Shown here: positions 47,450 to 56,483 of the stretch, piece after piece | How the letters are laid out: every line of letters starts with the position of its first letter | Position numbering within the stretch: position 1 is the first letter of the stretch | NCBI RefSeq assembly: GCF_023283825.1 | Contig: NZ_JAKILD010000023.1 | Location: 1 to 64,000, forward strand | Direction: 5' to 3' | Length of the DNA stretch: 64,000 nt | From: Shewanella olleyana | GTDB taxonomy: Bacteria; Pseudomonadota; Gammaproteobacteria; Enterobacterales; Shewanellaceae | Program-made: the position numbers and the translations under genes | The notes under the pieces: model-generated | Databases searched by the model: none | What the model saw: the letters and a program-made list of their open reading frames with translations, nothing else | Told to the model about the DNA's origin: nothing

Positions 47450-50137
47450 TTATAAAATCAAGCTTCTACCTTTTCTGTTTCCGTCCGGCGCTATCGCGCG
47501 CACTTCAACTTTGCCGCTTACCTCTATCGGCGTGGTAAATTGAGTCCATGAACCTGCTTCATCTCGATACTCAATCTGTAAACCTGGAAATGCAATATTA
47601 GCGTGTAGTTTGCCATCAATGATCTTAGCGCCGACTGTCGGTATACGATAAGCAATGTTAGCTTTATCCAGTTTCGCTAACTCTTTGTGGCCTAGAGTAT
47701 TGGCGATGCCATTCCATTGCTGTTGCTGTTGCTGACGCATTTCGGCAGTAAAGTAACCTGACTGCTGATTATAAACGGCACCTTCATATTGATATGGCAC
47801 TTCCCACTGCGCTTTGTGCCACGCTTTTTCAGCCAACATTAACACTCTCGGATACATCATATATTCAGCGACATCATCGCTACGTATCGTCTCACTCCAG
47901 ATTTGCCCTTGAATACCGCTAAAGCCATGACCTTTCTTCAAAGGTTGTGAGATGACTTGTCCCGCTTCATCAAGCTTGATGGTGTCATCTGCAGTGAATG
48001 CATTCCCTTCGATATCTGTCCATTGCTCTGCATTTGCTGGCAAGTTATCAGGCATAAAATTAAATATTCTTTGGCTATTTTGAGCTCTACCTGCCCAGTA
48101 ATAGCCATGCTCTTTTGGATCAGCTTCATAAGGGAAATCAAAATAAAGCACCTCTGGTGTTGATAGTACTGCATCCCAGCCTAAATTAGCCTGAGTGTGT
48201 GCAAGCTTATAACCGCCATGAGAGATAACATCCCAAATGTTACTTTGACTTTTAGCTGGCATATTTGCAGGGTTAGTATGGCCCATACCATCACTCCAAC
48301 CTGCCGGTTCAATTCCCTTAGCAGCTAATGAATTCGATAATCGCTCAATAAAGTAAGCCCCTAAATCATCCACCGAAGAAACGCCTTTATCATTATTCTC
48401 AACAAAAGAGAGACATTGTGGGGATTGCTTCCAAGCGCCAGCTGTTTCATCGGCCCCTATATGGTATCGATGTAATGGATGATTAGCTTGTTGATGCAAT
48501 TTAGCTATTTCACTAATGACTTTATCGACAAAGTTGAAAGTCGACTCCATACATACATTTAAAGTGTTATCACTGTAATATTGAACCGATGAATAAACTG
48601 TCTTATCTTCGGCATCTGAAAGTAAGTATTCATTAGCAGCTGCCGTATCTCCTGCAGCAACAAATTTACGATATCTCGCATCCATTGATTTTATTGCCGC
48701 GCGAGAATGCCCTGGCATGTCCATTGATGGGATCACTTCAACTTGACGTGCCGTTGCGTATTGTAAAATCTCTATATAATCAGCTTTGCTGTAAAAACCG
48801 TTAACTTGACTATCAGCAAAAGGGCCACTACCTAATTGCGGGATCAAACACCTCGTCTCGGTTAAGTCATGACAACGTTTACTGCCAATGTCGGTTAATT
48901 CAGGCAGACCATCAATTTCTAAACGCCAACCTTCATCATCAGCCATATGCAAATGCAGCTTGTTAAGCTTATAGGCTGCCATTTGATCAATAAGATCTAA
49001 TATCATTTGCTTACTATGAAAGTTTCTCGCGACATCGACATGCATACCGCGAAAGTCATAGCGAGGTGCATCAGCTATGCTGAGGGTATTTACCGTTAAA
49101 TCATCAGTGGCTAAAAGTGCAGTGATTGACGCTATACCATATGAAAAACCAGCATCATTTGCGGCTGAAACGTTAATATTTTTATCACTAATATCGAGTT
49201 TATAACTGCCGGCAATGGTTAATTGTTTATCCGTAACCAAATTTAATGGCACACCGTTTTCATTCGGTGACACACCTAAACGCGATAATCTCTCTAAAGC
49301 CGCTGCAACATGTTTAGGGTTAACTTGATTGTAATTAATATTAATACCCTGCGCTAAATCCACAGGTTTATTTGTTGAAGTAACAGATACAGATGACGGT
49401 GTAGGAATAATACTGTTTTCAGTCAGGTCTTCACTTAAAGATACATCTTGATTGTTATCAAACAGTACATTGGCTTTAGCCCAAACAATCTTATCGTTTT
49501 CAGTGCGGCGATATTGCTTTTTAGCATCTGTGAATGCTTCTACATAAGGCCTTTGCTCCATACCAGTCTCACTGTCGATACTCACTTTAGTGCTCGCGAT
49601 GACAACAGGCTCTAACCCTTCAACCACTATGTAATAGTTCGGCATAGGATCCGTTTCAGATAATTGCCACAACTCACCTCGAAATTTCAGCGTGTTAACC
49701 TCACCAGCAGAAAAACCTTTGAAAGCATCTGTTGGGGTTATTTGGTGTAAGTCCCCCTGCACACGGCTAATTGAAAACTCAGGACTTAGCACCTTTTGCA
49801 CTGGGCGCATTTGACTATAAAAAATTGACCAATTGCTGTTGTTGCTGCCTGATGGGCTCATAAAATCTATTTCGGCAATAAAACAGCGCTCACCTTTTTG
49901 TTCAGGTGCACAAGCTTCTTCAGGCACATTGGTCACCATGCGATAAGTCACTTTTAATTCTTGTGCGAACTTATTTAAAGATGCTTGATCCCATTTGCCT
50001 TGCTTAGCAATCTGGTCGCTATCTGAAGCAGTAGGAATTTGCTGAGTGTTTGTAGACTCACTTTCAGGTGATGAATGATGACAACCTGCTAGGCCAAGTG
50101 ACAATAATAAAGCAGATGCAATAATGGTCTTTTTCAT
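47450..50137 (-). CDS. Beta-N-acetylhexosaminidase (GH20), lipoprotein
   Basis: An 895-residue chitobiase-type enzyme that releases GlcNAc from chito-oligosaccharides. The lipobox LGLAGC (Cys19) predicts a membrane-anchored lipoprotein. An N-terminal chitobiase carbohydrate-binding domain (about 45-200) is followed by a GH20b domain and the catalytic barrel (about 365-780). This shows RGMHVDVARNFHSKQMILDL, LHLHMADDEGWRLEI, PSMDMPGHSRA and the catalytic Asp-Glu pair in RYHIGADETAGAWKQ. A C-terminal beta domain ends the protein. It has its own NagR operator about 325 bases upstream and its own terminator. Start behind GAGGAATTT. Confidence 0.94.
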   Translation of the reverse strand: MKKTIIASALLLSLGLAGCHHSSPESESTNTQQIPTASDSDQIAKQGKWDQASLNKFAQELKVTYRMVTNVPEEACAPEQKGERCFIAEIDFMSPSGSNNSNWSIFYSQMRPVQKVLSPEFSISRVQGDLHQITPTDAFKGFSAGEVNTLKFRGELWQLSETDPMPNYYIVVEGLEPVVIASTKVSIDSETGMEQRPYVEAFTDAKKQYRRTENDKIVWAKANVLFDNNQDVSLSEDLTENSIIPTPSSVSVTSTNKPVDLAQGININYNQVNPKHVAAALERLSRLGVSPNENGVPLNLVTDKQLTIAGSYKLDISDKNINVSAANDAGFSYGIASITALLATDDLTVNTLSIADAPRYDFRGMHVDVARNFHSKQMILDLIDQMAAYKLNKLHLHMADDEGWRLEIDGLPELTDIGSKRCHDLTETRCLIPQLGSGPFADSQVNGFYSKADYIEILQYATARQVEVIPSMDMPGHSRAAIKSMDARYRKFVAAGDTAAANEYLLSDAEDKTVYSSVQYYSDNTLNVCMESTFNFVDKVISEIAKLHQQANHPLHRYHIGADETAGAWKQSPQCLSFVENNDKGVSSVDDLGAYFIERLSNSLAAKGIEPAGWSDGMGHTNPANMPAKSQSNIWDVISHGGYKLAHTQANLGWDAVLSTPEVLYFDFPYEADPKEHGYYWAGRAQNSQRIFNFMPDNLPANAEQWTDIEGNAFTADDTIKLDEAGQVISQPLKKGHGFSGIQGQIWSETIRSDDVAEYMMYPRVLMLAEKAWHKAQWEVPYQYEGAVYNQQSGYFTAEMRQQQQQQWNGIANTLGHKELAKLDKANIAYRIPTVGAKIIDGKLHANIAFPGLQIEYRDEAGSWTQFTTPIEVSGKVEVRAIAPDGNRKGRSLIL

Positions 50138-50461
50138 AAATTCCTCAGTTTATCCCTAAAGCGACAATTAATATTTAAAATTCTTATTTTGGATATGCAC
50201 TGCCTGTGAAACTCCCTATTCAGCTTATCAAGTTTGCCTTATTCACGAGTTTATTTAAAAACTGCACTTTGGAAAAATTAGCTAACTGCAGATAAAAAAA
50301 TAGCTGGGAACAATAGGATGAACCCAGCTTATACTCGTTTCTGGGGAGAGACTAAAAGTATAAAAATTAATTGTACTTCGCCCGACCGAAATACAATTAA
50401 AACATGGACAAAAGACCTCTTCCTTATCCATGTGGACCTTAAAACAACGAATCACACAAGC

Positions 50462-50479
50462 AATGACAACGCTGTCATT
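50462..50479. promoter_or_regulatory. NagR operator upstream of the hexosaminidase gene
   Basis: AATGACAACGCTGTCATT, a perfect 18-bp inverted repeat apart from its two asymmetric central pairs, and the best match of the four sites. It lies 325 bases upstream of the hexosaminidase start in the gap 50138-50814. Confidence 0.9.
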
Positions 50480-50658
50480 TATAATCTACAGAAATAAATC
50501 ACAGATTTCTACATTTATCTGACGATTAGATACACTTATTTAACAATGGTGTTTTATACCATTTTAAAACAATAAGTTAAGATAAATTCATTTATTAAAA
50601 CAAGCTTAAGAAGATTAATAATGGCCTGAATAAGGCTATCTAAATGGTGACTTTGCTG

Positions 50659-50745
50659 ACAAAAGGTACTTTTATTACAAGAGGTACTTCTATTACAAGA
50701 GGTGCTTTTATGACAGGAGGTACTTTTCTCACAAGAGGAACAGTG
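50659..50745. repeat. 18-bp tandem repeat, five copies
   Basis: Exact 18-base period: ACAAAAGGTACTTTTATT, ACAAGAGGTACTTCTATT, ACAAGAGGTGCTTTTATG, ACAGGAGGTACTTTTCTC, and a 15-base partial unit. It lies just beyond the SapC terminator, between convergent-spaced minus-strand genes. No ORF spans it with clear coding character. Confidence 0.8.
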
Positions 50746-50761
50746 TTAAGCCAATAAAAAA

Positions 50762-50792
50762 GCACTGTATCTCGACAAGAGAATAACAGTGC
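50762..50792 (-). terminator. Terminator of the SapC gene
   Basis: Arms GCACTGT and ACAGTGC with a nested TCTC / GAGA stem; the minus strand continues TTTTTTATTGG. It is 23 bases past the stop. Confidence 0.85.
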
Positions 50793-50814
50793 CTTTAAAT
50801 TACACTTTTAAAGA

Positions 50815-51519
50815 TTATGCCTTAGACATGATCTCTGTACGTGCTAAACGGTTTACTTGGTTTAGTGAAGATAAGTGACCGTAGATAGGGCCTAATAGGC
50901 CGCGTTTTCTAAGTTCTAAATAATCTTCATCAGAAAGCTCATTTAATTTAGCTTCATCAATCAAGTATAAACCATTGATATTGCGCTTTTCACCAGCGAC
51001 ATCAACAGTTAATGTTTGAGTTGTCAGTAATTCTTTTTCTGCTAAGAAACCTAATATATTACGACTTGCTTGATCTTGTTCAAAATGAGCAATTAATGCT
51101 TTCTTACGGTTTTCTAGGTATTCAGATTCTTTCTCGCCGTTAAATAACGCTTGGCCTTCAGTCTTGCTCACTTCGGCTGCTTCTTCGCGAATACCAATCC
51201 ATACTTTGTCTTTAACCTCTGGATTCAACACTAAACCAAGTGGGTAGTCACGCACAACAGCAGGAATGTATAGTCCTTGCCACTTACCGTCTTTAACACT
51301 TAGGTTTTGACCAGGCTTTAAACCTAGCATGGCAACAGCTTGAAACTCTCCGTTGTCACTATTTTTAACGAATACAATAGGGTATTCAGTGGCTGCACGA
51401 GCAATTTCATGCAAAGTTACTGGAACAATATGTTGATCTGCAACATGGCCATAGCTTGATGGTGTAATTTTAAGATCACCGTGCTTTGCATGTTCAAGTA
51501 ACGTAATTTGGTTAGACAT
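50815..51519 (-). CDS. SapC family protein
   Basis: A 234-residue protein of the SapC family (named from the Campylobacter surface-layer locus), function unknown. Conserved marks: VPVTLHEIARAATEYPIVF near residue 35, AMLGLKPGQNL, GLYIPAVVRDYPL and the region DEDYLELRKRGLLGPIYGHL. No signal peptide. SapC genes are repeatedly found next to TonB-dependent receptors and tryptophan-halogenase-like genes in carbohydrate loci of proteobacteria. Here it follows the halogenase-like gene by 248 bases on the same strand, so it probably belongs to the NagR-controlled locus. Confidence 0.88.
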   Translation of the reverse strand: MSNQITLLEHAKHGDLKITPSSYGHVADQHIVPVTLHEIARAATEYPIVFVKNSDNGEFQAVAMLGLKPGQNLSVKDGKWQGLYIPAVVRDYPLGLVLNPEVKDKVWIGIREEAAEVSKTEGQALFNGEKESEYLENRKKALIAHFEQDQASRNILGFLAEKELLTTQTLTVDVAGEKRNINGLYLIDEAKLNELSDEDYLELRKRGLLGPIYGHLSSLNQVNRLARTEIMSKA

Positions 51520-51767
51520 CTTGGCTCCTTCAGGCGCTTCTAATCAATAAAAATATAAATTGGGATTCAAGTCCCTTTTTGTTTAATTTTCCGTCTTACA
51601 ATTTCGCTTGTAGATTAAAATGTAATTCCACAATTTTTAAATGATGCAGCATGAATAGCGCCTTAGTGAATGTCCATGTGTAAACCATCCACTATCATTT
51701 ATCTGTTGCTAACGTTACCGTATTGAGAAATAAAGTACCACCAGCTACATAAGGTAATTGGGACTAA

Positions 51768-53312
51768 TTAGATTGTTTTCAAGCCAAACTGGTTAATTTT
51801 ATTTAATAAAGTTCTGTGTTCAGGTAACTCAGCGGCTAAACTTTGACCGATTTGCTGTATCTGAGCTACTTGTTTTAGAGCAATCTGGTTATATGAATCG
51901 CTATTTACAGCAGTCTGAGTGTGATATTTCATGCCATACAATACATACAGATAGTTATCGATATTAAACACTTCAAAGCGTGAGAATAAATCATCAGTTA
52001 GCGGGCTAAAGTTTTGCCACAGCATCATCTTTTGTTTTAATGTCGACGGTATAGATTCAGGGTGTCGATTATCAATCCAAAAGTCTGAATCCACTCTATC
52101 TGAAATGCAATAGTGTAACTTGGCAAACTCGACTACCCTTTCCCACGCATAGGTCATCGTATCGTTAAACCGCTTTGATAACGCTGGCATTTGCGCCATT
52201 GTTTGCGGTAAGCGCTTAGCGAGGTAACTAGCAGCAAAGTCTGTCAATAGGATAGATGTGGCTTCAATGGGCTCTAAAAATCCTTGAGCAAGTCCTAATG
52301 CCACGCAGTTTTTAAACCAAAATTTTTCTCGATAACCCACTTTCATCGGGATCTCTCGATGGGGTAATGAATCTAACTTACCACCAAGGTAATGATTAAA
52401 CTTTTGCTCGGCTTGGGAGGCTGACATATGGTTATCTGAATAAACAAAGCCTGTTCCACGCCTCTCAGGTAGTGCAATGTCCCACACCCAACCTGCTTGG
52501 TGTGCCGTGGCAATAGTATAAGGCGGAATAGCATGTTCTTCTGTAATGGGAACTTGAGCTACAATGGCTTTGTTTACAAATAATTGTTTCGATTTATCGA
52601 CAAATGGCACTTGTAGTTTTTTCGCCAATAAAATTGACTCAAAGCCACTACAATCAATAAAGAAGTCGAATGTTAAGTTGCCTAATTTATCTGTTTTTAG
52701 CTCAGTCAGGTTCCCTTCATTATCTATATCAGCATCAAGCACATTGGCCTTAAGGTGAGTAACGCCAAATTTACTGGTTGCATTACTCGCTAATAGTTTT
52801 GCGAATTTTGCAGCGTTAAGATGATACGCGTAACTGACCTTTCCACCATACTCAGGAGTCGTGATTAACTTAGGTGCTTTTAAGGCTTCGCAAATATAAT
52901 GCTGCGGCGACACCATTTCAGAATAAGCTGGAATAGCGTTAGGTTGATTAGCAAACTGACTTAACCAATGTGGTGTTAAATCAGTTCCAAGCGGACTTGG
53001 GGCATCAAATAAATGATGGTAACTGTTATTGTCGCCATGTTTATGCCTATCTAGCCAATTACAAAACTTAATTGATTGCTTAAAGCTGACATCACAGTCT
53101 CGAATAAAGTCCGTTTCTCGAATGCCAAAGCTTTGCAGCGATTGCTTAATCGCAGGAACAGTCCCCTCTCCGACACCAATGGTTGGAATATCTGGAGATT
53201 CGATTAGTGTCACTGTGACATTAGGCAATAATTGAGCAGCTTTGCCAATATGATTTGCCGCTAGCCATCCTGCTGTTCCACCACCAATGATGACTATGTG
53301 CTGTACTTCCAT
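51768..53312 (-). CDS. Flavin-dependent tryptophan halogenase-like protein
   Basis: A 514-residue protein of the tryptophan halogenase family. The FAD-binding motif HIVIIGGGTAGWLAANHIG is at residues 5-23, GVGEGTVPAIKQSLQSFGI at about 47, and the lysine-bearing VSFKQSIKFCNW near residue 80 aligns with the catalytic-lysine region of known halogenases. The segment AGWVWDIALPERRGTGFVYS contains the WxWxI signature. Whether it halogenates anything is unknown; relatives in sugar-uptake loci have no proven substrate. It follows the TonB-dependent receptor, with a terminator between them. Start behind GAGGTCGAT. Confidence 0.9.
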   Translation of the reverse strand: MEVQHIVIIGGGTAGWLAANHIGKAAQLLPNVTVTLIESPDIPTIGVGEGTVPAIKQSLQSFGIRETDFIRDCDVSFKQSIKFCNWLDRHKHGDNNSYHHLFDAPSPLGTDLTPHWLSQFANQPNAIPAYSEMVSPQHYICEALKAPKLITTPEYGGKVSYAYHLNAAKFAKLLASNATSKFGVTHLKANVLDADIDNEGNLTELKTDKLGNLTFDFFIDCSGFESILLAKKLQVPFVDKSKQLFVNKAIVAQVPITEEHAIPPYTIATAHQAGWVWDIALPERRGTGFVYSDNHMSASQAEQKFNHYLGGKLDSLPHREIPMKVGYREKFWFKNCVALGLAQGFLEPIEATSILLTDFAASYLAKRLPQTMAQMPALSKRFNDTMTYAWERVVEFAKLHYCISDRVDSDFWIDNRHPESIPSTLKQKMMLWQNFSPLTDDLFSRFEVFNIDNYLYVLYGMKYHTQTAVNSDSYNQIALKQVAQIQQIGQSLAAELPEHRTLLNKINQFGLKTI

Positions 53313-53350
53313 ATCGACCTCATAGTTTATTATTATTTTTGTTATTAAAT

Positions 53351-53381
53351 AAAAAAGCCTAGCAATTTGCTAGGCTTTTTT
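53351..53381 (-). terminator. Terminator between the TonB-dependent receptor and the halogenase-like gene
   Basis: Perfect 14-bp stem AAAAAAGCCTAGCA / TGCTAGGCTTTTTT with a three-base loop ATT. It should reduce expression of the downstream halogenase-like and SapC genes relative to the receptor. Confidence 0.9.
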
Positions 53382-53407
53382 ATCAAATTTACGAGACTAA
53401 ATATTAT

Positions 53408-56038
53408 TTAGAAACGTAGGTTTAAGCCCACTTTATAACGAGCTTCGCCTTCGAAGCTCCATGCTGGGTATCCACCTTTAAGCTCAGGTTTAACTTCAGC
53501 ATCATCAGGTGCAACACCTAATTGAACACTGTCTTCTTCAAGTAAGTTAACAACTTCAAATGAAATACCTAAGTATTCAGTGATGTTGTAGTTTGCACTT
53601 AAATCAAGTGTTCCGAAATCTTGATGCTCACGGTTACCGTAGAAACCTGGTAATTCACGCATCATGTACTCGCTACGCCAGTTATAGGCAACACGAGCAG
53701 AGAAATCGTGCATTTCATAGTAACCCACTAAATTAACTGTATGCTCTGATGAGTCAGAGAAAACATTCACTTCATCAGGATAGTTTTCAGCTGCGGCATC
53801 TGAATCTGCAAAAGTGTAGTTCGCAGAGTAACCAAAACCGTTATCGAAACCATCTTGAATTTGAAGCTCTATACCTTGAATTTGACCACCAGTACCGTTT
53901 TTCTTAGAAGATACAGTCCAGTTATCTTCGCCTGATAGAGGGTCAGTAATACCAATACTTTGATCTAACTTCTGTGAAGAAGTTATAAACGAGCTAACGT
54001 CTTTAATAAAGTATGACACGCCCATTAATCCATCAGGGCTAAAGTACCACTCCACACCTAAATCAGCTTGCGTCGCTTTAAATGGCTCAAGGGCGATATT
54101 GCCAGTACTAAGCACTTCATTTCCTGCAACATCATCGTTGTAACCTTGTAATGTTGAAGCAGCAAACATATCTGCATAGTTAGGACGTGAAATCACTTGT
54201 GATGCAGAAGTACGAATGATGACATCTGGTGCTACATCAAATGCAATGTTAACACTCGGTAATACATCGCTGTAGCTTGCATCTGCTGTGCTCAAATCTT
54301 CAGCATAAGTTCCATTTTCTTGCAACTCGAAATAATCTGAAGAAGCATCTGTTGAAATATAACGTAAGCCGAAGTTACCGCGCATGCCGTCAGATTCAAA
54401 ATTAGCCATTAAATATAAAGATAGGTTTTCTTCATTAATAGTGCCGTAACCTGCACCATATACAAGACCTTCGGTAGCAAAACCATCAACGGCAGCCTTA
54501 GCATCACGTAGCATGGCATCCATATCAGGCTTAGGTAGAGTATAACCAGCCCCTGATGAAATTTGGCCGTTGTAGTAAGCTGATGCATCTTTTGCTTCAA
54601 TATCTGTTCTAACGTTAGCAGGTAACGTTAACATGCTAACATCATGATCAGCATAACGAATACCAGTTTTAAATGAGGTAATCGCTCCTAAATCAGTTGG
54701 GATAGTAAAGTCGAGTTGTGCATAAGTTTCTTCATCCGAGTTTGGCTGTTTTTTAAGTGCCCAACCTGCAGGTGATAATTGACCACCGAAATCATCTGCT
54801 GTGAAGTTTTTATTCGCGACATCAATTTTAATGATTTCACCCGTTGCATCGTAAGTACCTGCGTAATCAGCAGCTGTACCTAACCAGAAACCATAGTTCG
54901 ACGTTAATTCTGTACCGCCTTCAGACTTAGTATTACCGACGCGACCTTCAACTTTGAAGCTGTCATTTTCATAATCGAAATTGAAGTCGTAAGTATTTGA
55001 GTCCATGCTTGCTTGGCGAGCCCAAGTTTGTGCCCAACCAGGATTTTCACCATTACCATCACGGCGATAGAAAGTACAAGTGCCCAAAGAGTTCTTCTGT
55101 TCACAAGCTGCTTCTTTGCGAGCTGCTGCTTCTTCTTCAGTATCCCCAGCCATAGCAGGGAACATGGTGAATAACGACGTATTGGCATTATTGGCTTTCA
55201 TATCCAGACTCATGAAATCTAGACCAAAATTCAAGTTATCTGTCGGGCTATATTGTAGCGCACCATTAATCGCTGTTCGTTCACGCTCTTGTTCAAAGGT
55301 AGTAGGAACAATATCACCCCAACCGACTAATGATTCTATTCCGTTACGTTGATAACTTGTTTCTGAACCCGCTGCTGAGATTAGAAAACCGAAGTTTTCG
55401 TTTTCATTTTTCCAGCTATATAAACCTGATAATTCAGGATCTGTTTCTTCAGAAATAGTCCCGTAATCACCTTTAGCGCTCAAGAATACTGAGTTAGCAT
55501 CTAAATCTAGTGGTTTACGTGTTTTAACGATGACTGTGCCACCGATACCGCCTTCAGGTAAATCAGCCTGAGACGATTTATAAACTTCAATTCCACCAAC
55601 CATTTCTGACGGCAATAAACTGTAGTTAAAGCTACGGTCAATTGACTGTTGGTCAAACCAACCTGTTGAAGCAACTGAATGGCCATTTAATAGTGTTCGC
55701 GTTAAGCTGCTTGAAGCGCCACGTATCGAAACACCTTGGCCTTGACCAAACTGACGGCTCACAGATACACCAGGTATACGTCCTAATGACTCACCCACGT
55801 CACCATCAGGAAATTTACCAATATCTTCTGCGGTTACCGCATCTACAACTGAATTTGAAAAACGCTTGTCGTTAACTGAAGCCTTCATCGAGGCACGCAT
55901 GCCTTTTACTTCAATTTTCTCAATGTTTTCTTCAGCTGTTTCAGCATCAGCAGCCATAGCGCCTACCGAAACCATACTGCCAAGTAAAATAGCAATGTTA
56001 GTTGCTAAAACATTTTTCTTAAAATTAATAGGTCGCAT
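53408..56038 (-). CDS. TonB-dependent outer-membrane receptor, probably for chito-oligosaccharides
   Basis: An 876-residue receptor of the Xanthomonas/Caulobacter-type TonB-dependent subfamily. Signal peptide ends in VGAMAAD; the TonB-box-like EKIEVKGMRASM follows. The plug shows DAVTAEDIGKFPDGDVGESL, RIPGVSVSR, VSIRGASSSLTRTLLNG and GGIGGTVIVKTRKPLDL. The barrel ends with the aromatic-terminal YKVGLNLRF. It has a NagR operator 59 bases upstream, so uptake of chitin-derived sugars is the likely role. Start at the third codon of the longer frame (56038) gives a better-spaced GGGAA; 56044 is the alternative. Confidence 0.92.
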   Translation of the reverse strand: MRPINFKKNVLATNIAILLGSMVSVGAMAADAETAEENIEKIEVKGMRASMKASVNDKRFSNSVVDAVTAEDIGKFPDGDVGESLGRIPGVSVSRQFGQGQGVSIRGASSSLTRTLLNGHSVASTGWFDQQSIDRSFNYSLLPSEMVGGIEVYKSSQADLPEGGIGGTVIVKTRKPLDLDANSVFLSAKGDYGTISEETDPELSGLYSWKNENENFGFLISAAGSETSYQRNGIESLVGWGDIVPTTFEQERERTAINGALQYSPTDNLNFGLDFMSLDMKANNANTSLFTMFPAMAGDTEEEAAARKEAACEQKNSLGTCTFYRRDGNGENPGWAQTWARQASMDSNTYDFNFDYENDSFKVEGRVGNTKSEGGTELTSNYGFWLGTAADYAGTYDATGEIIKIDVANKNFTADDFGGQLSPAGWALKKQPNSDEETYAQLDFTIPTDLGAITSFKTGIRYADHDVSMLTLPANVRTDIEAKDASAYYNGQISSGAGYTLPKPDMDAMLRDAKAAVDGFATEGLVYGAGYGTINEENLSLYLMANFESDGMRGNFGLRYISTDASSDYFELQENGTYAEDLSTADASYSDVLPSVNIAFDVAPDVIIRTSASQVISRPNYADMFAASTLQGYNDDVAGNEVLSTGNIALEPFKATQADLGVEWYFSPDGLMGVSYFIKDVSSFITSSQKLDQSIGITDPLSGEDNWTVSSKKNGTGGQIQGIELQIQDGFDNGFGYSANYTFADSDAAAENYPDEVNVFSDSSEHTVNLVGYYEMHDFSARVAYNWRSEYMMRELPGFYGNREHQDFGTLDLSANYNITEYLGISFEVVNLLEEDSVQLGVAPDDAEVKPELKGGYPAWSFEGEARYKVGLNLRF

Positions 56039-56096
56039 CTTCATTTCCCTTCCATAACTTTATTATCGTTTTAGGATACATAACCATTCCAACTGG

Positions 56097-56114
56097 AATG
56101 ACAACGCTGTCATG
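56097..56114. promoter_or_regulatory. NagR operator upstream of the TonB-dependent receptor
   Basis: AATGACAACGCTGTCATG, one base off the perfect site, 59 bases before the receptor start. It is in the 445-base region shared with the divergent nagR gene, so it might also affect nagR, though nagR starts 370 bases away. The rest of this region holds nothing else I can support. Confidence 0.88.
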
Positions 56115-56483
56115 TCTTAGAGCAAACATTACACAATTATTAACAGGCTTGCCACAACAAAATAACTTTAACGTGTTTTTTCTGTTCGAAAAACAATGTA
56201 CAAAGGAGTACTGAGATACATAAAGTCATTTAAAAACAAATGCCTACATAGGAAATTAACTTGTATCATTTTTGCTACATTTATTTTTAAATGCTGACTC
56301 ATCCAACCAGAAGGACAATAGGCCATTGCCTATTTCATTAAAAATAAGCACTATTAGTGTCAATTCAACTTAGCTTATTTCGTCTAACAGATGCTTTGAT
56401 AACAATTTATTGGGGGATAAATGTTATTAAACAGAGATGAAAATCTGTTAAGTTAGTCGCCTGAATCAAAGAGCAAAATAATA

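Noticed and set aside
50659..50745. CRISPR array
   Set aside because: The repeats are direct 18-base units without spacers and without cas genes; it is a simple tandem array.
50659..50745. Ribosome binding sites in the AGGAGGT-like repeat units
   Set aside because: The matches come from the repeat period and no start codons or frames follow.
54904..55352. Overlapping frames in the TonB-dependent receptor gene
   Set aside because: They are shadows in other frames; the receptor reading is continuous and has all domain motifs.
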